From: Sphaerothrix gracilis
Lineage (GTDB): Bacteria; Cyanobacteriota; Cyanobacteriia; Phormidesmidales; Phormidesmidaceae
Assembly (NCBI RefSeq): GCF_030405905.1
Contig: NZ_JASATW010000015.1
Location: forward strand, 1-64,000
DNA length: 64,000 nt
Direction of reading: 5' to 3'
Shown: one piece after another, positions 26,510 through 34,957 of the stretch
Position numbering within the stretch: position 1 is the first letter of the stretch
Layout: every line of letters starts with the position of its first letter
The notes under the pieces: model-generated
What the model saw: only the letters and a program-made list of their open reading frames with translations
What the model was told of the DNA's origin: nothing
The model's database searches: none
Made by a program: the position numbers and the translations under genes

Positions 26510-26598
26510 TCAGGCGTTTTCCACAGACATCGCAGGTGGAGGCTGTGCAGCCTCGGACTTAAACATGACGCTGCGAAAAGCCTGCCGCTCGACCGGGC

Positions 26599-28137
26599 TT
26601 ACATGGACGTGTTGAGTGACGCATTTGACAGCGTTGTTGCCGCCAGCGTCTTTTGAATCTTAGGCTTGAGCACAGTGTTTAACTCGTTACGCAGCAGTTC
26701 TTTGCTCTGCTGTGGGTTGCCAATCGAAGTCTGGACACGGCCCATCGTGACCCACTCTTTGAGTAGCTGACACTGAGACAAGGCAATGCTGGCTGTCAGC
26801 ACCTGAGCGCAGTTACGTGGCTCATTGAGATTGAAAAACAGCAGCTTATAGCGCCCGGTTTGACCTAATAGCCAAGCCAGTTCTTGACTACCAGCGTGCT
26901 TCAAGTCCAAGTAGCAGGGCAGCCAGCGCAGTCCCTGTCCTTTAACGTGGAGTACCGTCAACCAAAGCACCATCGGATGCGGACTCATGGTGCAGATGCA
27001 GTTGTTATAGAGAATCCGAATGTCTCCTGACTGAAAGGAAGTTTGCAGCATCATCCAGACGGAAGGAAGCTTGCGATCGCTCATCCGCAGAATTTCAGGA
27101 AACACAATTTCAGCAATAGGTTTCTCTTTGGGCCACGAAGCAAAGCGGCAAAACTGATCCTCAGAAACCTCGCGTCTGCCCTCTGGCTTGGCTTTAGTAA
27201 CGGGTAAACGAGAGAGGGTACGGCCAATGTGCTGGCTCAGCCGCAGACCTACGCCAAAGCGCTCTTCTAAAGGTCTGAGATCCTCTAAAATCGCTTTGAC
27301 GCTGTTAGGGCGATTTTGCGGCTCCTTGTCTAGACAGCTCATCACTAGGGTTTCTAGTCGCTTAGGCAGCTTAAGCGCTGGCTCAACAGCAGCAAAAGAG
27401 CGAGGCGGTTGATTGTGGTGTGCCCGGTACCAGCCACCAAAAGAATTTGTCTCCGCCCGCACCGGCAGCCGTCCGGTCAGCATCTGAAACATCATAATGC
27501 CGAGGCTGTAGATGTCGGAACGGCTGTCTAGCTCCCGGCCTTCCATCTGTTCTGGGGAAGCATAGGCCAGCGTCCCCATAAAGCAGTTGGTCTGATCCGC
27601 TCCTGACTGCAGCAGTTTAGCAATGCCAAAATCAAGAATTTTAGTCAGTTCACCTAGGGTCGGATCTTGGGTCACTAAGATATTGCTGGGCTTGATATCG
27701 CGGTGGATAATAGGGCACTGTTTGCCCTTAATGACAATTCCTTCATGCGCTGCCATCAGCCCTAGACAAATCTGACGACACAGGGATAAAAAGCGGGGAA
27801 TGGTCAACGGCTGGGTGCTAATGATGTCGCCTAAACTTTTACCTCTGAGATACTCCATGACGTAAAACGGCACTTCGTCTTCGTTGACGCCATAGTCAGT
27901 TACGCGAACAACGTGAATACTCTTTTGACCTAGCTGAGCACAGGTGGTCGCCTCCCGAACAAAGCGATCTTTCAGCTTTTCCGTCAGCAGAGTTTGCGAT
28001 AAAAATTTAATAGCGACTTTGACATCCCCCAGCAGCATGTCTTCTGCCAAATACACACGCCCCATTGAGCCTTGGCCAATTTGCTCAATCAGCCTGTAGC
28101 GATTGTCTATTTTACGTTGAGGGTTGAGGTCTGACAT
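26599..28137 (-). CDS. Hanks-type serine/threonine protein kinase with unassigned C-terminal domain
   Basis: About 512 residues. Kinase domain (about residues 10-295): glycine loop IGQGSMGRVYLAED, Lys in VAIKFLS, catalytic HRDIKPSNIL, DFGIAKLL and the APE-like GTLAYASPEQMEG, so activity is expected. The last 200 residues, from about SWPKEKPIAEIVFPEIL, form a separate globular domain I do not recognise, containing Trp-rich GQGLRWLPCYLDLKHAGSQE and a final helical stretch; no membrane helix is seen. ATG 28137 (MSDLNPQRKIDNRYRLIEQ) was preferred to TTG 28173. Targets are unknown. A cognate PP2C phosphatase at 24.06 kb is nearby but not adjacent. Confidence 0.9.
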   Translation of the reverse strand: MSDLNPQRKIDNRYRLIEQIGQGSMGRVYLAEDMLLGDVKVAIKFLSQTLLTEKLKDRFVREATTCAQLGQKSIHVVRVTDYGVNEDEVPFYVMEYLRGKSLGDIISTQPLTIPRFLSLCRQICLGLMAAHEGIVIKGKQCPIIHRDIKPSNILVTQDPTLGELTKILDFGIAKLLQSGADQTNCFMGTLAYASPEQMEGRELDSRSDIYSLGIMMFQMLTGRLPVRAETNSFGGWYRAHHNQPPRSFAAVEPALKLPKRLETLVMSCLDKEPQNRPNSVKAILEDLRPLEERFGVGLRLSQHIGRTLSRLPVTKAKPEGRREVSEDQFCRFASWPKEKPIAEIVFPEILRMSDRKLPSVWMMLQTSFQSGDIRILYNNCICTMSPHPMVLWLTVLHVKGQGLRWLPCYLDLKHAGSQELAWLLGQTGRYKLLFFNLNEPRNCAQVLTASIALSQCQLLKEWVTMGRVQTSIGNPQQSKELLRNELNTVLKPKIQKTLAATTLSNASLNTSM

Positions 28138-28638
28138 TGGCGTTAGTGTGCCTTGACGAAGCGACTGTTTCAACAGGTATGATCAAATAATCAGAAGGCT
28201 ATCTTTAGATACTTGAATTCACTGATAGAGTTCCCAGCTTGTTTATAAATTGCAATCTTGTCTGTCAGACTGAGGGCTGACAGCAAGCTGCTAGGGTTCT
28301 TAGGCGATCGACAATAGAGTTTCAGCGCCATCAGTCTTTATATTTTTTAATAGGTCAGAGATCTGTCTACGGCTATGCGGTAATCTGCGCTACACCCTGG
28401 GTTCCTTAAGCCGCTAGCTTTGGTCTCCTCTACTCCCTATTAAACCTTAAGCTGCCGATCTGATCAGAACTGGCCTCTAGCTGCTCGCCATTCGCTCCGT
28501 AAATTCGCGCAAGGTCTTTATAAACTTTACCCGATCGCCTCAGGTTCTACCATGAAAGCCAGGCGAGCTTTACTTAAAGATTTAGCAGAGCTGGCTGGGA
28601 CGCCTCTGAGCTGCCTGTAGACCGAGAAAAGTGCGAAC
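28138..28638. other. Intergenic region, no firm gene
   Basis: These 501 bases hold the kinase promoter on one side. A 22-codon plus-strand frame at 28552-28620 (MKARRALLKDLAELAGTPL...) has a start codon but no clear ribosome site and no neighbour support, so I leave it uncalled. A TATAAACT-like box lies at about 28519. No RNA gene was recognised. Confidence 0.4.
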
Positions 28639-29127
28639 CTACCCCTGTCGTTCTAGGGTAGCTTCCATCGCACTGGTAAGATAATGGCCAGCCATAATGC
28701 CGCTGGAGAGGTGGTATTTATCGTCTCCTACGCAGTAAAGCGTTTCAAAACCAGTGCGGCGCTGGCGATCGCCGAGTACCCAATAACGCTGAACAATTGA
28801 CTCCGGCGCAACCCAGCCTTCCCCCTCAACCCGGCCTAGAATGCTATGCTGCAGCACAAAGGTATACTGACGCTCTCCGCTAGTCAGCCGACCTCGGTAC
28901 TGCAGCGCAATCTCATCGAGCGCTGTACTGGGGAAACTGAGCTTAGTCACCATAGTGAACCAGTCATCATGACCCCAGACAATCAAAGTCTTGCCTTTGA
29001 CGCTCACAGGCATTGAATCTCGCTCTAGCCAATTGCCCTGAAGAGTCCAGCGCCCTGGTTCAATTAGAAAGCTATGCCCCACGAATTCGCTACCTAAAAA
29101 GCCTACAGTTTTTCTGGTTGATACCAA
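28639..29127 (-). CDS. Conserved hypothetical protein
   Basis: A 162-residue soluble protein, family not recognised by name. It is Trp/Tyr/Gly-rich with a beta-sheet look: GHSFLIEPGRWTLQGNWLERD, WGHDDWFTMVTKLSFP, IALQYRGRLTSGERQYTFVLQHS, RVEGEGWVAPESIVQRYWVL, then CVGDDKYHLSSGIMAGHYLTSAMEATLERQ. This resembles widely conserved cyanobacterial hypothetical proteins. The TTG at 29127 is the outermost start; an internal GTG (in FVGHSF) is possible, so the N-terminus is uncertain. Function unknown. It stands alone, with 160 bases to the anmK stop. Confidence 0.68.
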   Translation of the reverse strand: MVSTRKTVGFLGSEFVGHSFLIEPGRWTLQGNWLERDSMPVSVKGKTLIVWGHDDWFTMVTKLSFPSTALDEIALQYRGRLTSGERQYTFVLQHSILGRVEGEGWVAPESIVQRYWVLGDRQRRTGFETLYCVGDDKYHLSSGIMAGHYLTSAMEATLERQG

Positions 29128-29287
29128 GGCCGGCTACCGCCTTAAACAGCCTCATGGTTCATCTCGTGAAGATGATAGCCGCTGCTAAGCAATCCGCTTG
29201 TTCAAGCTGTAACTTATTTGGTATTACCTTTCAAGATAAAGTCTAACCCCGGCAGGCGAGCAGACTCTATCTCAACATGCCCGCTGT

Positions 29288-30496
29288 TTACAATCTTTTC
29301 ACGGAATGTACCCGGCTGTCTGCAAAGTTGCCTGCTGCCGGTTTGTGCAAATCACCGAGGAGAGTTCGCTCGCTGGCCCCGGTTACGCTGGGCAGATTGC
29401 CGGGAACGCCGTGATAGCGCCAGAAACCTAGCACCGCGAAGGCGATCGCTTCTTTGGCTTCAGCACTCAGCCCCACTTCATCTGTTGTCAAGACGGGGAC
29501 TGGATCTAGAGCCTGCTGCAGTTGCTGGCGCAGATAGTGATTGCGACTGCCACCGCCACAGAGCAGCACCTCTGCGGCGGGTTCCGGTAAAAAGTCTGCA
29601 TAGTTTTGCACAATACTGGCTACGGTCAGATGAGTCAGCGTTGCCAGCATGTCGGCAGAGGACAGACTGTAAGCTTGAGCATCGGCTAGGCATTGCTGCC
29701 AGTACTGCCAGCCAAATAGTTCTCGTCCCGTAGATTTGGGCGGTGGCTGATGAAAGTAGGGCTGCTGTCGCCACTGATTTAACAAGGCTTGGCAGGGCGT
29801 TCCCTGAGCTGCCCAAGCGCCGCCGCGATCGTAAGTTTGTCTACCCTGAGAAAAATGAGCTACGGCCAAATCTAGCAGGCTGTTGGCGGGCCCCGTGTCC
29901 CAGCCAAAAACCCCTGCCATCTCGCCGGGACGTCCCTGCTGCTGGCGACTGGGCAAATAGGTGACATTGCCGATACCGCCCAAGTTTTGCACACAGCGCG
30001 GCTTTTGCAAATGGCTTAGCAGACAGGCATCCACCGGAGACACGAGCGGCGCTCCCTGGCCGCCAGCCGCAATATCGGCAGCCCGAAAATTGCTGACAGT
30101 AGGCAGTCCGGTGAGATGAGCGATCGCGTCGCCTCGGCCTAGCTGCAGGCTATAGCCGAGGGCTGAGGGGCCAGACTGTTCGCTTTGGGGCGGGCGGTGA
30201 AAGACCGTCTGACCGTGAGAAGCCACCAATTCGGCTGGCTGAGCTGACGCCTGCAGCGATCGCGCCGCGTGGGCAAAAGCGGCTGCTACCGCATCATCTA
30301 GGTCGGCTAAATCCGATAGGGACAGAGTTTCTCCGGCGCAGGCGGCTAGAATTTGCTGCTGCAGTGCTGTCTCGTAGGGATAAGTTTTACTGGCTAGCAA
30401 ATCTGCCGTGATCTCGAAGCCACTGCCGTTGATCTCAACTAAGGCAGCGTCAATCCCGTCTACCGAAGTGCCGCTGATCAGGCCGATGACTTTCAT
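29288..30496 (-). CDS. anmK: Anhydro-N-acetylmuramic acid kinase
   Basis: AnmK phosphorylates and opens 1,6-anhydro-MurNAc to MurNAc-6-phosphate, recycling peptidoglycan. At 402 residues it has the family opening MKVIGLISGTSVDGIDAALVEI, the central SHGQTVFHRP motif with the catalytic region, FRAADIAAGGQGAPLVSPVDACLL and a C-terminal LLCGGGSRNHYLRQQL nucleotide-binding loop. It overlaps the preceding KtrA-like gene by four bases (ATGA), so the two are translated from one transcript, though no functional link is evident. Confidence 0.92.
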   Translation of the reverse strand: MKVIGLISGTSVDGIDAALVEINGSGFEITADLLASKTYPYETALQQQILAACAGETLSLSDLADLDDAVAAAFAHAARSLQASAQPAELVASHGQTVFHRPPQSEQSGPSALGYSLQLGRGDAIAHLTGLPTVSNFRAADIAAGGQGAPLVSPVDACLLSHLQKPRCVQNLGGIGNVTYLPSRQQQGRPGEMAGVFGWDTGPANSLLDLAVAHFSQGRQTYDRGGAWAAQGTPCQALLNQWRQQPYFHQPPPKSTGRELFGWQYWQQCLADAQAYSLSSADMLATLTHLTVASIVQNYADFLPEPAAEVLLCGGGSRNHYLRQQLQQALDPVPVLTTDEVGLSAEAKEAIAFAVLGFWRYHGVPGNLPSVTGASERTLLGDLHKPAAGNFADSRVHSVKRL

Positions 30497-31251
30497 CCGA
30501 TGACCTCGCTGCTGTGAGGCATGGGTAAGCGATCGATGCCTTTGTTAGAACCAATCATGACCATGATGGTGCCTGCCCTCAGGCGCGTTACCGGACTGGG
30601 ATTGACTTCAAACTTGTTGGGAGATTCTTCAGTGCTGATTGCCATCAGCGTCAGCCCGTAGCGTTTACGCAAATCCAGTTCCACAATCGTTTTCTGATCA
30701 AAGGCTTCTGGCACAATCACCTCCACAATGCTGTGATCAGGGTCTAGCTCAAAGCGATCTAAGATGCCGGGCCGGGTGAGCGATCGCGCCAGCTCGCAGC
30801 CCATCTCATGCTCTGGAAACACCACGCGGTCAGCCCCGACCCGATCCAGCAGCTTGCCGTGAATTTCGGTGGAGGCTTTGGCAATAACGTTAGGCACGCC
30901 GGCTTCTTTGACATTAAGCGTTGTGATAATACTCTCCTGAATGTAGTTGCCGATGGCAATAATGACCGTATCCATATCGGCAATGCCCGCCTCTCGCAGC
31001 GCCGAAGGCTCAGTTGAGTCTAGCTGAATCGCATGAGTGGCTAGCTGATCGGTGAGAATCTGAGCCACCCGCCGCTCATCGACATCAACCCCCAGTACCT
31101 CATAGCCGAGCTGATGCAGCGTCGAGCAAACCGCTCGGCCAAAACGCCCTAAGCCAATAACCGCAAACTGACGATTGCCCGACCGTAAATGATGAAAAAA
31201 GCTTAAAGAAGATAGGTTCACTGCAGACTGCTCCGAACTGTTTTGATTCAA
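30493..31251 (-). CDS. KtrA/TrkA-type potassium-uptake regulatory protein (RCK domain)
   Basis: A 252-residue cytoplasmic RCK protein: FAVIGLGRFGRAVCSTLHQLGYEVLGVDVDE is the NAD-binding GxGxxG fold, and the C-terminal part (HSIVEVIVPEAFDQKTIVEL to GTIMVMIGSNKGIDRL) is the TrkA_C subdomain. Such proteins gate KtrB-type K+ channels in response to nucleotides. No ktrB lies in the window, so the partner is elsewhere. It is the first gene of the two-gene unit with anmK (4-base overlap) and is divergent from guaB3. A Ser/Asn-rich extension of about 25 residues precedes the core. Confidence 0.85.
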   Translation of the reverse strand: MNQNSSEQSAVNLSSLSFFHHLRSGNRQFAVIGLGRFGRAVCSTLHQLGYEVLGVDVDERRVAQILTDQLATHAIQLDSTEPSALREAGIADMDTVIIAIGNYIQESIITTLNVKEAGVPNVIAKASTEIHGKLLDRVGADRVVFPEHEMGCELARSLTRPGILDRFELDPDHSIVEVIVPEAFDQKTIVELDLRKRYGLTLMAISTEESPNKFEVNPSPVTRLRAGTIMVMIGSNKGIDRLPMPHSSEVIG

Positions 31252-31445
31252 CCGAGGCTGAATGAGGGTTAGGTATGTACTCGCTTAAGCCAGCAAGTTT
31301 TTAGTCTATCGAGATTTGGGCTTTCTCTGCGATCGCCAGCCGTTCCGCCAGCTGCTAGCACTGGCTTGCTGAAGGAGCCATCCGCCTTATATTCTTAATC
31401 TTTACTGTTAGGCTAACTAAAGGGCCTTAGCACAAAGGGGGGAAC

Positions 31446-32609
31446 GTGAATATTCAAATTGGTCGGGGCAAAGAGGTGCGTAGAGCTTATGGTATTGATG
31501 AAATTGCGCTGGTACCTGGCCCACGGACGCTAGATCCACAACTAGCTGATACCCACTGGCAGATTGGCAATATTGAGCGGGAAATTCCCATCATTGCCAG
31601 CGCTATGGACGGCGTTATTGATGTCAAAATGGCCGTTCTGCTATCCCAGCTAGGCGCGTTGGGTGTACTCAACCTAGAGGGGATACAAACTCGCTATGCC
31701 GATCCCAATCCGGTCTTAGATCAAATCGCCGCTGTGGGCAAAGACGAATTTGTCACGCTTATGCAGAAGCTGTATGCCGAGCCGATCAAGCCTGAACTGA
31801 TTCAACAGCGAATTGAAGAGATTAAAAACCAGGGCGGGATTGCGGCTGTTAGCCTCACCCCTGCAGGAGCCGCTCGCTATGGTGCCACTGTGGCTGAGGC
31901 GGGAGCCGATCTGGTTTTTGTTCAGGCTACCGTGGTTTCTACAGCTCACCTTTCCCCTGAATCGGTGACGCCCTTAGATCTGACTCAGTTCTGTCAGGAG
32001 ATGCCGATGCCGGTCATCTTGGGCAACTGCGTCACTTATGAAGTAGCGCTGAATTTGATGAAGGCGGGGGCTGCTGCTGTTTTAGTTGGCATTGGGCCGG
32101 GAGCGGCCTGCACTTCTCGCGGCGTTTTAGGCATTGGGGTGCCTCAGGCAACGGCGGTGGCAGACTGCACAGCGGCCCGCGATGACTATCAGCGTGAGAC
32201 GGGGCGGTATGTTTCGGTGATTGCCGATGGCGGTCTGGTCACAGGAGGTGACATTTGTAAATGTATTGCCTGCGGGGCTGACGGCGTCATGATTGGCTCA
32301 CCGTTTGCCAGAGCTGAAGAAGCCCCCGGACGGGGATTTCACTGGGGCATGGCGACTCCTAGCCCGGTACTGCCCAGGGGTACCCGCATTCGCGTCGGGA
32401 CAACAGGGACACTAGAGCAAATTTTGCGAGGGCCAGCTCAGCTAGACGATGGTACGCACAATTTCCTGGGCGCTTTGCAGACCAGTATGGGCACTTTGGG
32501 CGCTAAAGATCTGAAGGAAATGCAGCAAGTGGAAGTGGTGATTGCCCCCTCTCTGCTAACTGAAGGGAAAGTCTATCAGAAAGCTCAGCAGCTCGGCATG
32601 GGCAAGTAA
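31446..32609 (+). CDS. guaB3: GuaB3-type IMP dehydrogenase family protein
   Basis: IMP dehydrogenase oxidises IMP to XMP, the committing step of GMP synthesis. This 387-residue GuaB3 form lacks the CBS pair found in classical GuaB. It shows the family start GRGKEVRRAYGIDEIALVPG, the P-loop region GAAAVLVGIGPGAACTSRGVLG with catalytic Cys in the active loop, VIADGGLVTGGDICKCIACGADGVMIGSPFARAEEAPG, and the C-terminal RGTRIRVGTTGTLEQIL. The GTG start at 31446 follows a GGGGGG purine run. The small RNA yfr1 lies immediately downstream, a linkage seen in other cyanobacteria. Confidence 0.92.
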   Translation: MNIQIGRGKEVRRAYGIDEIALVPGPRTLDPQLADTHWQIGNIEREIPIIASAMDGVIDVKMAVLLSQLGALGVLNLEGIQTRYADPNPVLDQIAAVGKDEFVTLMQKLYAEPIKPELIQQRIEEIKNQGGIAAVSLTPAGAARYGATVAEAGADLVFVQATVVSTAHLSPESVTPLDLTQFCQEMPMPVILGNCVTYEVALNLMKAGAAAVLVGIGPGAACTSRGVLGIGVPQATAVADCTAARDDYQRETGRYVSVIADGGLVTGGDICKCIACGADGVMIGSPFARAEEAPGRGFHWGMATPSPVLPRGTRIRVGTTGTLEQILRGPAQLDDGTHNFLGALQTSMGTLGAKDLKEMQQVEVVIAPSLLTEGKVYQKAQQLGMGK

Positions 32610-32688
32610 ATTTTTAGCGAGGTCTTTGTAAAACTTTAAGACTTTTCAAGCAGTTTTCCGGATGGGTGGCATTTTTGAACCCGTCGCT

Positions 32689-32694
32689 TAGAAT
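32689..32694 (+). promoter_or_regulatory. -10 element of yfr1
   Basis: TAGAAT at 32689-32694 lies about eight bases before the first stem of Yfr1 (GCGGAGACGG) and fits a sigma-70 -10 box. No good -35 match is seen at 17 bases, but small constitutive cyanobacterial RNAs often have a weak one. Inferred from spacing. Confidence 0.5.
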
Positions 32695-32702
32695 GGAAAA
32701 TA

Positions 32703-32770
32703 GCGGAGACGGAAGTTTCCGTTCACTCCTCACACCACACTCCGCCTAAGCGTTTAGCTTGGGCGGTTTC
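32703..32770 (+). ncRNA. yfr1: Cyanobacterial small RNA Yfr1
   Basis: Yfr1 is a constitutive cyanobacterial sRNA that uses an 11-nucleotide unpaired motif to repress outer-membrane porin mRNAs. The motif ACTCCTCACAC is exactly present at 32725-32735. It is flanked by a 5' hairpin, ACGGAA-GT-TTCCGT (32709-32722), and a 3' hairpin, CCGCCTAAGC/GCTTGGGCGG (32742-32766), with a T-rich tail (TTTCTTAATTTTTT). All three parts of the known Yfr1 architecture are in order within about 70 bases, directly downstream of guaB3, the expected genomic neighbourhood. The 5' end is inferred from the -10 box. Confidence 0.93.
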
Positions 32771-33065
32771 TTAATTTTTTAAGCAATACCAATCAAATTT
32801 AAAAGCAACTTAAAATACATTTTAGCTGAACCCAGTGAGTGAAGTTAGGGGCTCCATCAGCCGCAGACTACCCCGCAATAATTAGGATCAACGTAGGGGC
32901 CATAGCTTACTTCGGTTATGATTGATGGAAATCCTGACAGTAAATAGCTTTTACAAATAGCTGCTTGAGCAGCTATTTGCTGGGTGAGATGCGCAGATTG
33001 AGCCATCCGCCAATGTCTAGAGCATTTTCTCTGTCCCTCTTGAATACTTTAAGCTGCCAACGCCT
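32771..33065. other. Intergenic region between yfr1 and the aminotransferase gene
   Basis: This 295-base gap holds an 11-bp perfect stem, CAAATAGCTGC-TTGA-GCAGCTATTTG, at 32954-32979, about 90 bases before the aminotransferase start. It is not followed by T residues, so it is not a normal terminator. No gene is seen. Confidence 0.5.
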
Positions 33066-34364
33066 ATGACTCCTGCCTTAACGCAATTTGGTGAACAGAT
33101 GTCCCATCTGACCGGGGTGCGGGCCATCATGAAAGATATCATTGAGACCCTGCGGGCCGGTCATGGTCAAGAATTCATCAATTTGAGCGCGGGCAATCCG
33201 GTGATTTTGCCGGAGGTTGAACAGCTTTGGCGCGACTGCACGGCTGATTTGCTAGCCAGTAATGAGTACGGCGAAGTTGTCTGTCGCTATGGCTCTAGCC
33301 AGGGCTATCGCCCCCTGATTGACGCTGTCCTAAACGACTTTAATCAGCGCTATGGTTTGAGCCTGAGCGATCGCAACATTCTGATTACTCCGGGTAGCCA
33401 AGCACTCTATTTTTATGCGGCCAATGCCCTTGGGGGTTATACCACTGACGGCGAGCTCAAGCAGATTGTGCTGCCTCTGAGTCCTGACTATACGGGCTAT
33501 GGCGGCGTTACCCTCTATCCCGAAGCCCTCAGAGCCTATAGGCCTACCCTAGACCTAGGATTTGAACCCCATCGGTTTAAATATCGCCCTGACTTTAGCC
33601 AGCTAGAAATTACCAAGCAGACCGGGTTTGTGCTTTTTTCCCGGCCCTGTAACCCCACAGGGAATGTGCTGACGGACGAAGAAGTACAGAAAATTACCGC
33701 GCTGGCCGCCCCACACAATGTCCCCGTCCTGATCGATTCGGCTTATGCCCCGCCATTTCCAGCCTTGAACTTTACCGACATGCAGCCGCTGTTCGGGCCA
33801 AATTTAGTTCACTGCATGAGCCTCTCTAAGGCGGGCCTGCCTGGTGAACGTATTGGTATTGCCCTGGGAGATGAGCGCATTATCCAAATATTGCAGTCTT
33901 TTCAGACCAATTTGTGTATTCACTCCTCTCGCTACGGACAGGCGATCGCGGCGCGCGCTATTGCCTCTGGCGCTTTGGCTGAAATTTCTGACAGCGTCAT
34001 TCGCCCTCACTATCAGCGCAAGTTTGAGATTTTAGAGCAGACTCTCAATCAGGCCATGCCCCAGTCAGCCCCTTGGTTCCTGCACCGAGGAGAAGGGGCT
34101 ATCTTTGCCTGGCTGTGGTTTCAAGATCTGCCGATGACTGACTGGCAGTTCTATCAGGAACTGAAGCAGTACGGCGTTATCGTTGTGCCCGGTAGTCCTT
34201 TCTTCCCCGGTTTGAAGGAAGACTGGCCTCACATGCAGCAGTGTATTCGAATTAGCCTGACGGCAACCGATAGCGAAATTGTGACGGCCCTGCGCCATTT
34301 AGCCAATCTGGTCGATCGCGTCTATACCCAAGCACCACAGCCAGAACTGGCCGTCAGGGGTTAG
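33066..34364 (+). CDS. Valine--pyruvate-type aminotransferase (AvtA-like)
   Basis: A 432-residue fold-type I aminotransferase. It has FINLSAGNPVILPEVEQLWRD near the start, SQGYRPLIDAVL and ILITPGSQALYFYAAN (cofactor phosphate region), FSRPCNPTGNVLTDEEV, LIDSAYAPPFP, HCMSLSKAGLPGERIGIALG (Schiff-base Lys near residue 255) and the late FLHRGEGAIFAWLWF. This series matches AvtA-like valine-pyruvate transaminases, which form alanine and 2-ketoisovalerate interconversions. The assignment of the amino acid is from family resemblance. It ends two bases before rimM; transcription together is likely. Confidence 0.83.
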   Translation: MTPALTQFGEQMSHLTGVRAIMKDIIETLRAGHGQEFINLSAGNPVILPEVEQLWRDCTADLLASNEYGEVVCRYGSSQGYRPLIDAVLNDFNQRYGLSLSDRNILITPGSQALYFYAANALGGYTTDGELKQIVLPLSPDYTGYGGVTLYPEALRAYRPTLDLGFEPHRFKYRPDFSQLEITKQTGFVLFSRPCNPTGNVLTDEEVQKITALAAPHNVPVLIDSAYAPPFPALNFTDMQPLFGPNLVHCMSLSKAGLPGERIGIALGDERIIQILQSFQTNLCIHSSRYGQAIAARAIASGALAEISDSVIRPHYQRKFEILEQTLNQAMPQSAPWFLHRGEGAIFAWLWFQDLPMTDWQFYQELKQYGVIVVPGSPFFPGLKEDWPHMQQCIRISLTATDSEIVTALRHLANLVDRVYTQAPQPELAVRG

Positions 34365-34366
34365 GA

Positions 34367-34957
34367 ATGACCGAATGGCTAGAAATTGGTCGCATTGTCG
34401 CCCCCCAGGGACTCCGGGGTGAAGTGCGAATTTATCCCAACAGTGACTTTCCGGAGCGGTTTGTAGAGCCGGGAACTCGCTGGCTGCAGCGATCGCCGCA
34501 GACGGAGCCAGAAGCTGTAGAGCTGCTGGGTGGGCGGCTGATTGAGGGCAAAGGGCTGTATGTGGTGCAGTTGAAAGGAGTTAGCGATCGCCAGCAGGCA
34601 GAAGCGCTACGCAACAGCCTGCTCCTGGTACCCGCAGGCGATCGCCTACCGCTCGAACCAGGTGAATTTCATGTGGCTGATCTGATCGGTCTTAAGGTAA
34701 TTGAGCAGGCCAGTCAGGTAGCGGTTGGTACCGTTGTCGATGTGTTTTCGGCTGGCAGCGACCTGCTACAGATAGCGCTGCCTCAAACCACAGAGACAGA
34801 GGCAGCCATGGCAGCTACGGGCAATAAGCGCAAAAAGGCCAAAGCAGCTAAAGCCAAAACCGTTCTGATTCCGTTTGTGGCAGCCATTGTGCCCGTGGTG
34901 AATTTAGAGCAGGGCTATGTCGAAATTACGCCGCCTCCTGGGCTGTTAGAGGTTTAG
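34367..34957 (+). CDS. rimM: Ribosome maturation factor RimM
   Basis: RimM binds ribosomal protein S19 and helps mature the 30S subunit. The 196-residue protein has the N-terminal domain IGRIVAPQGLRGEVRIYPNSDFPERF and the C-terminal PRC-barrel part HVADLIGLKVIEQASQVAVGTVVDVFSAGSDLLQI, then VLIPFVAAIVPVVNLEQGYVEITPPPGLL. An inserted Lys/Ala-rich stretch, GNKRKKAKAAKAKT, follows Thr/Glu-rich sequence at about residue 145, an insertion not typical of E. coli RimM. It starts two bases after the aminotransferase stop and overlaps the convergent DUF1688 gene by four bases. Confidence 0.92.
   Translation: MTEWLEIGRIVAPQGLRGEVRIYPNSDFPERFVEPGTRWLQRSPQTEPEAVELLGGRLIEGKGLYVVQLKGVSDRQQAEALRNSLLLVPAGDRLPLEPGEFHVADLIGLKVIEQASQVAVGTVVDVFSAGSDLLQIALPQTTETEAAMAATGNKRKKAKAAKAKTVLIPFVAAIVPVVNLEQGYVEITPPPGLLEV

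Noticed and set aside
28552..28620. Possible 22-residue peptide gene between the kinase and the hypothetical protein
   Set aside because: No ribosome site, no conserved neighbour, and a frame this short is expected by chance in 500 bases.
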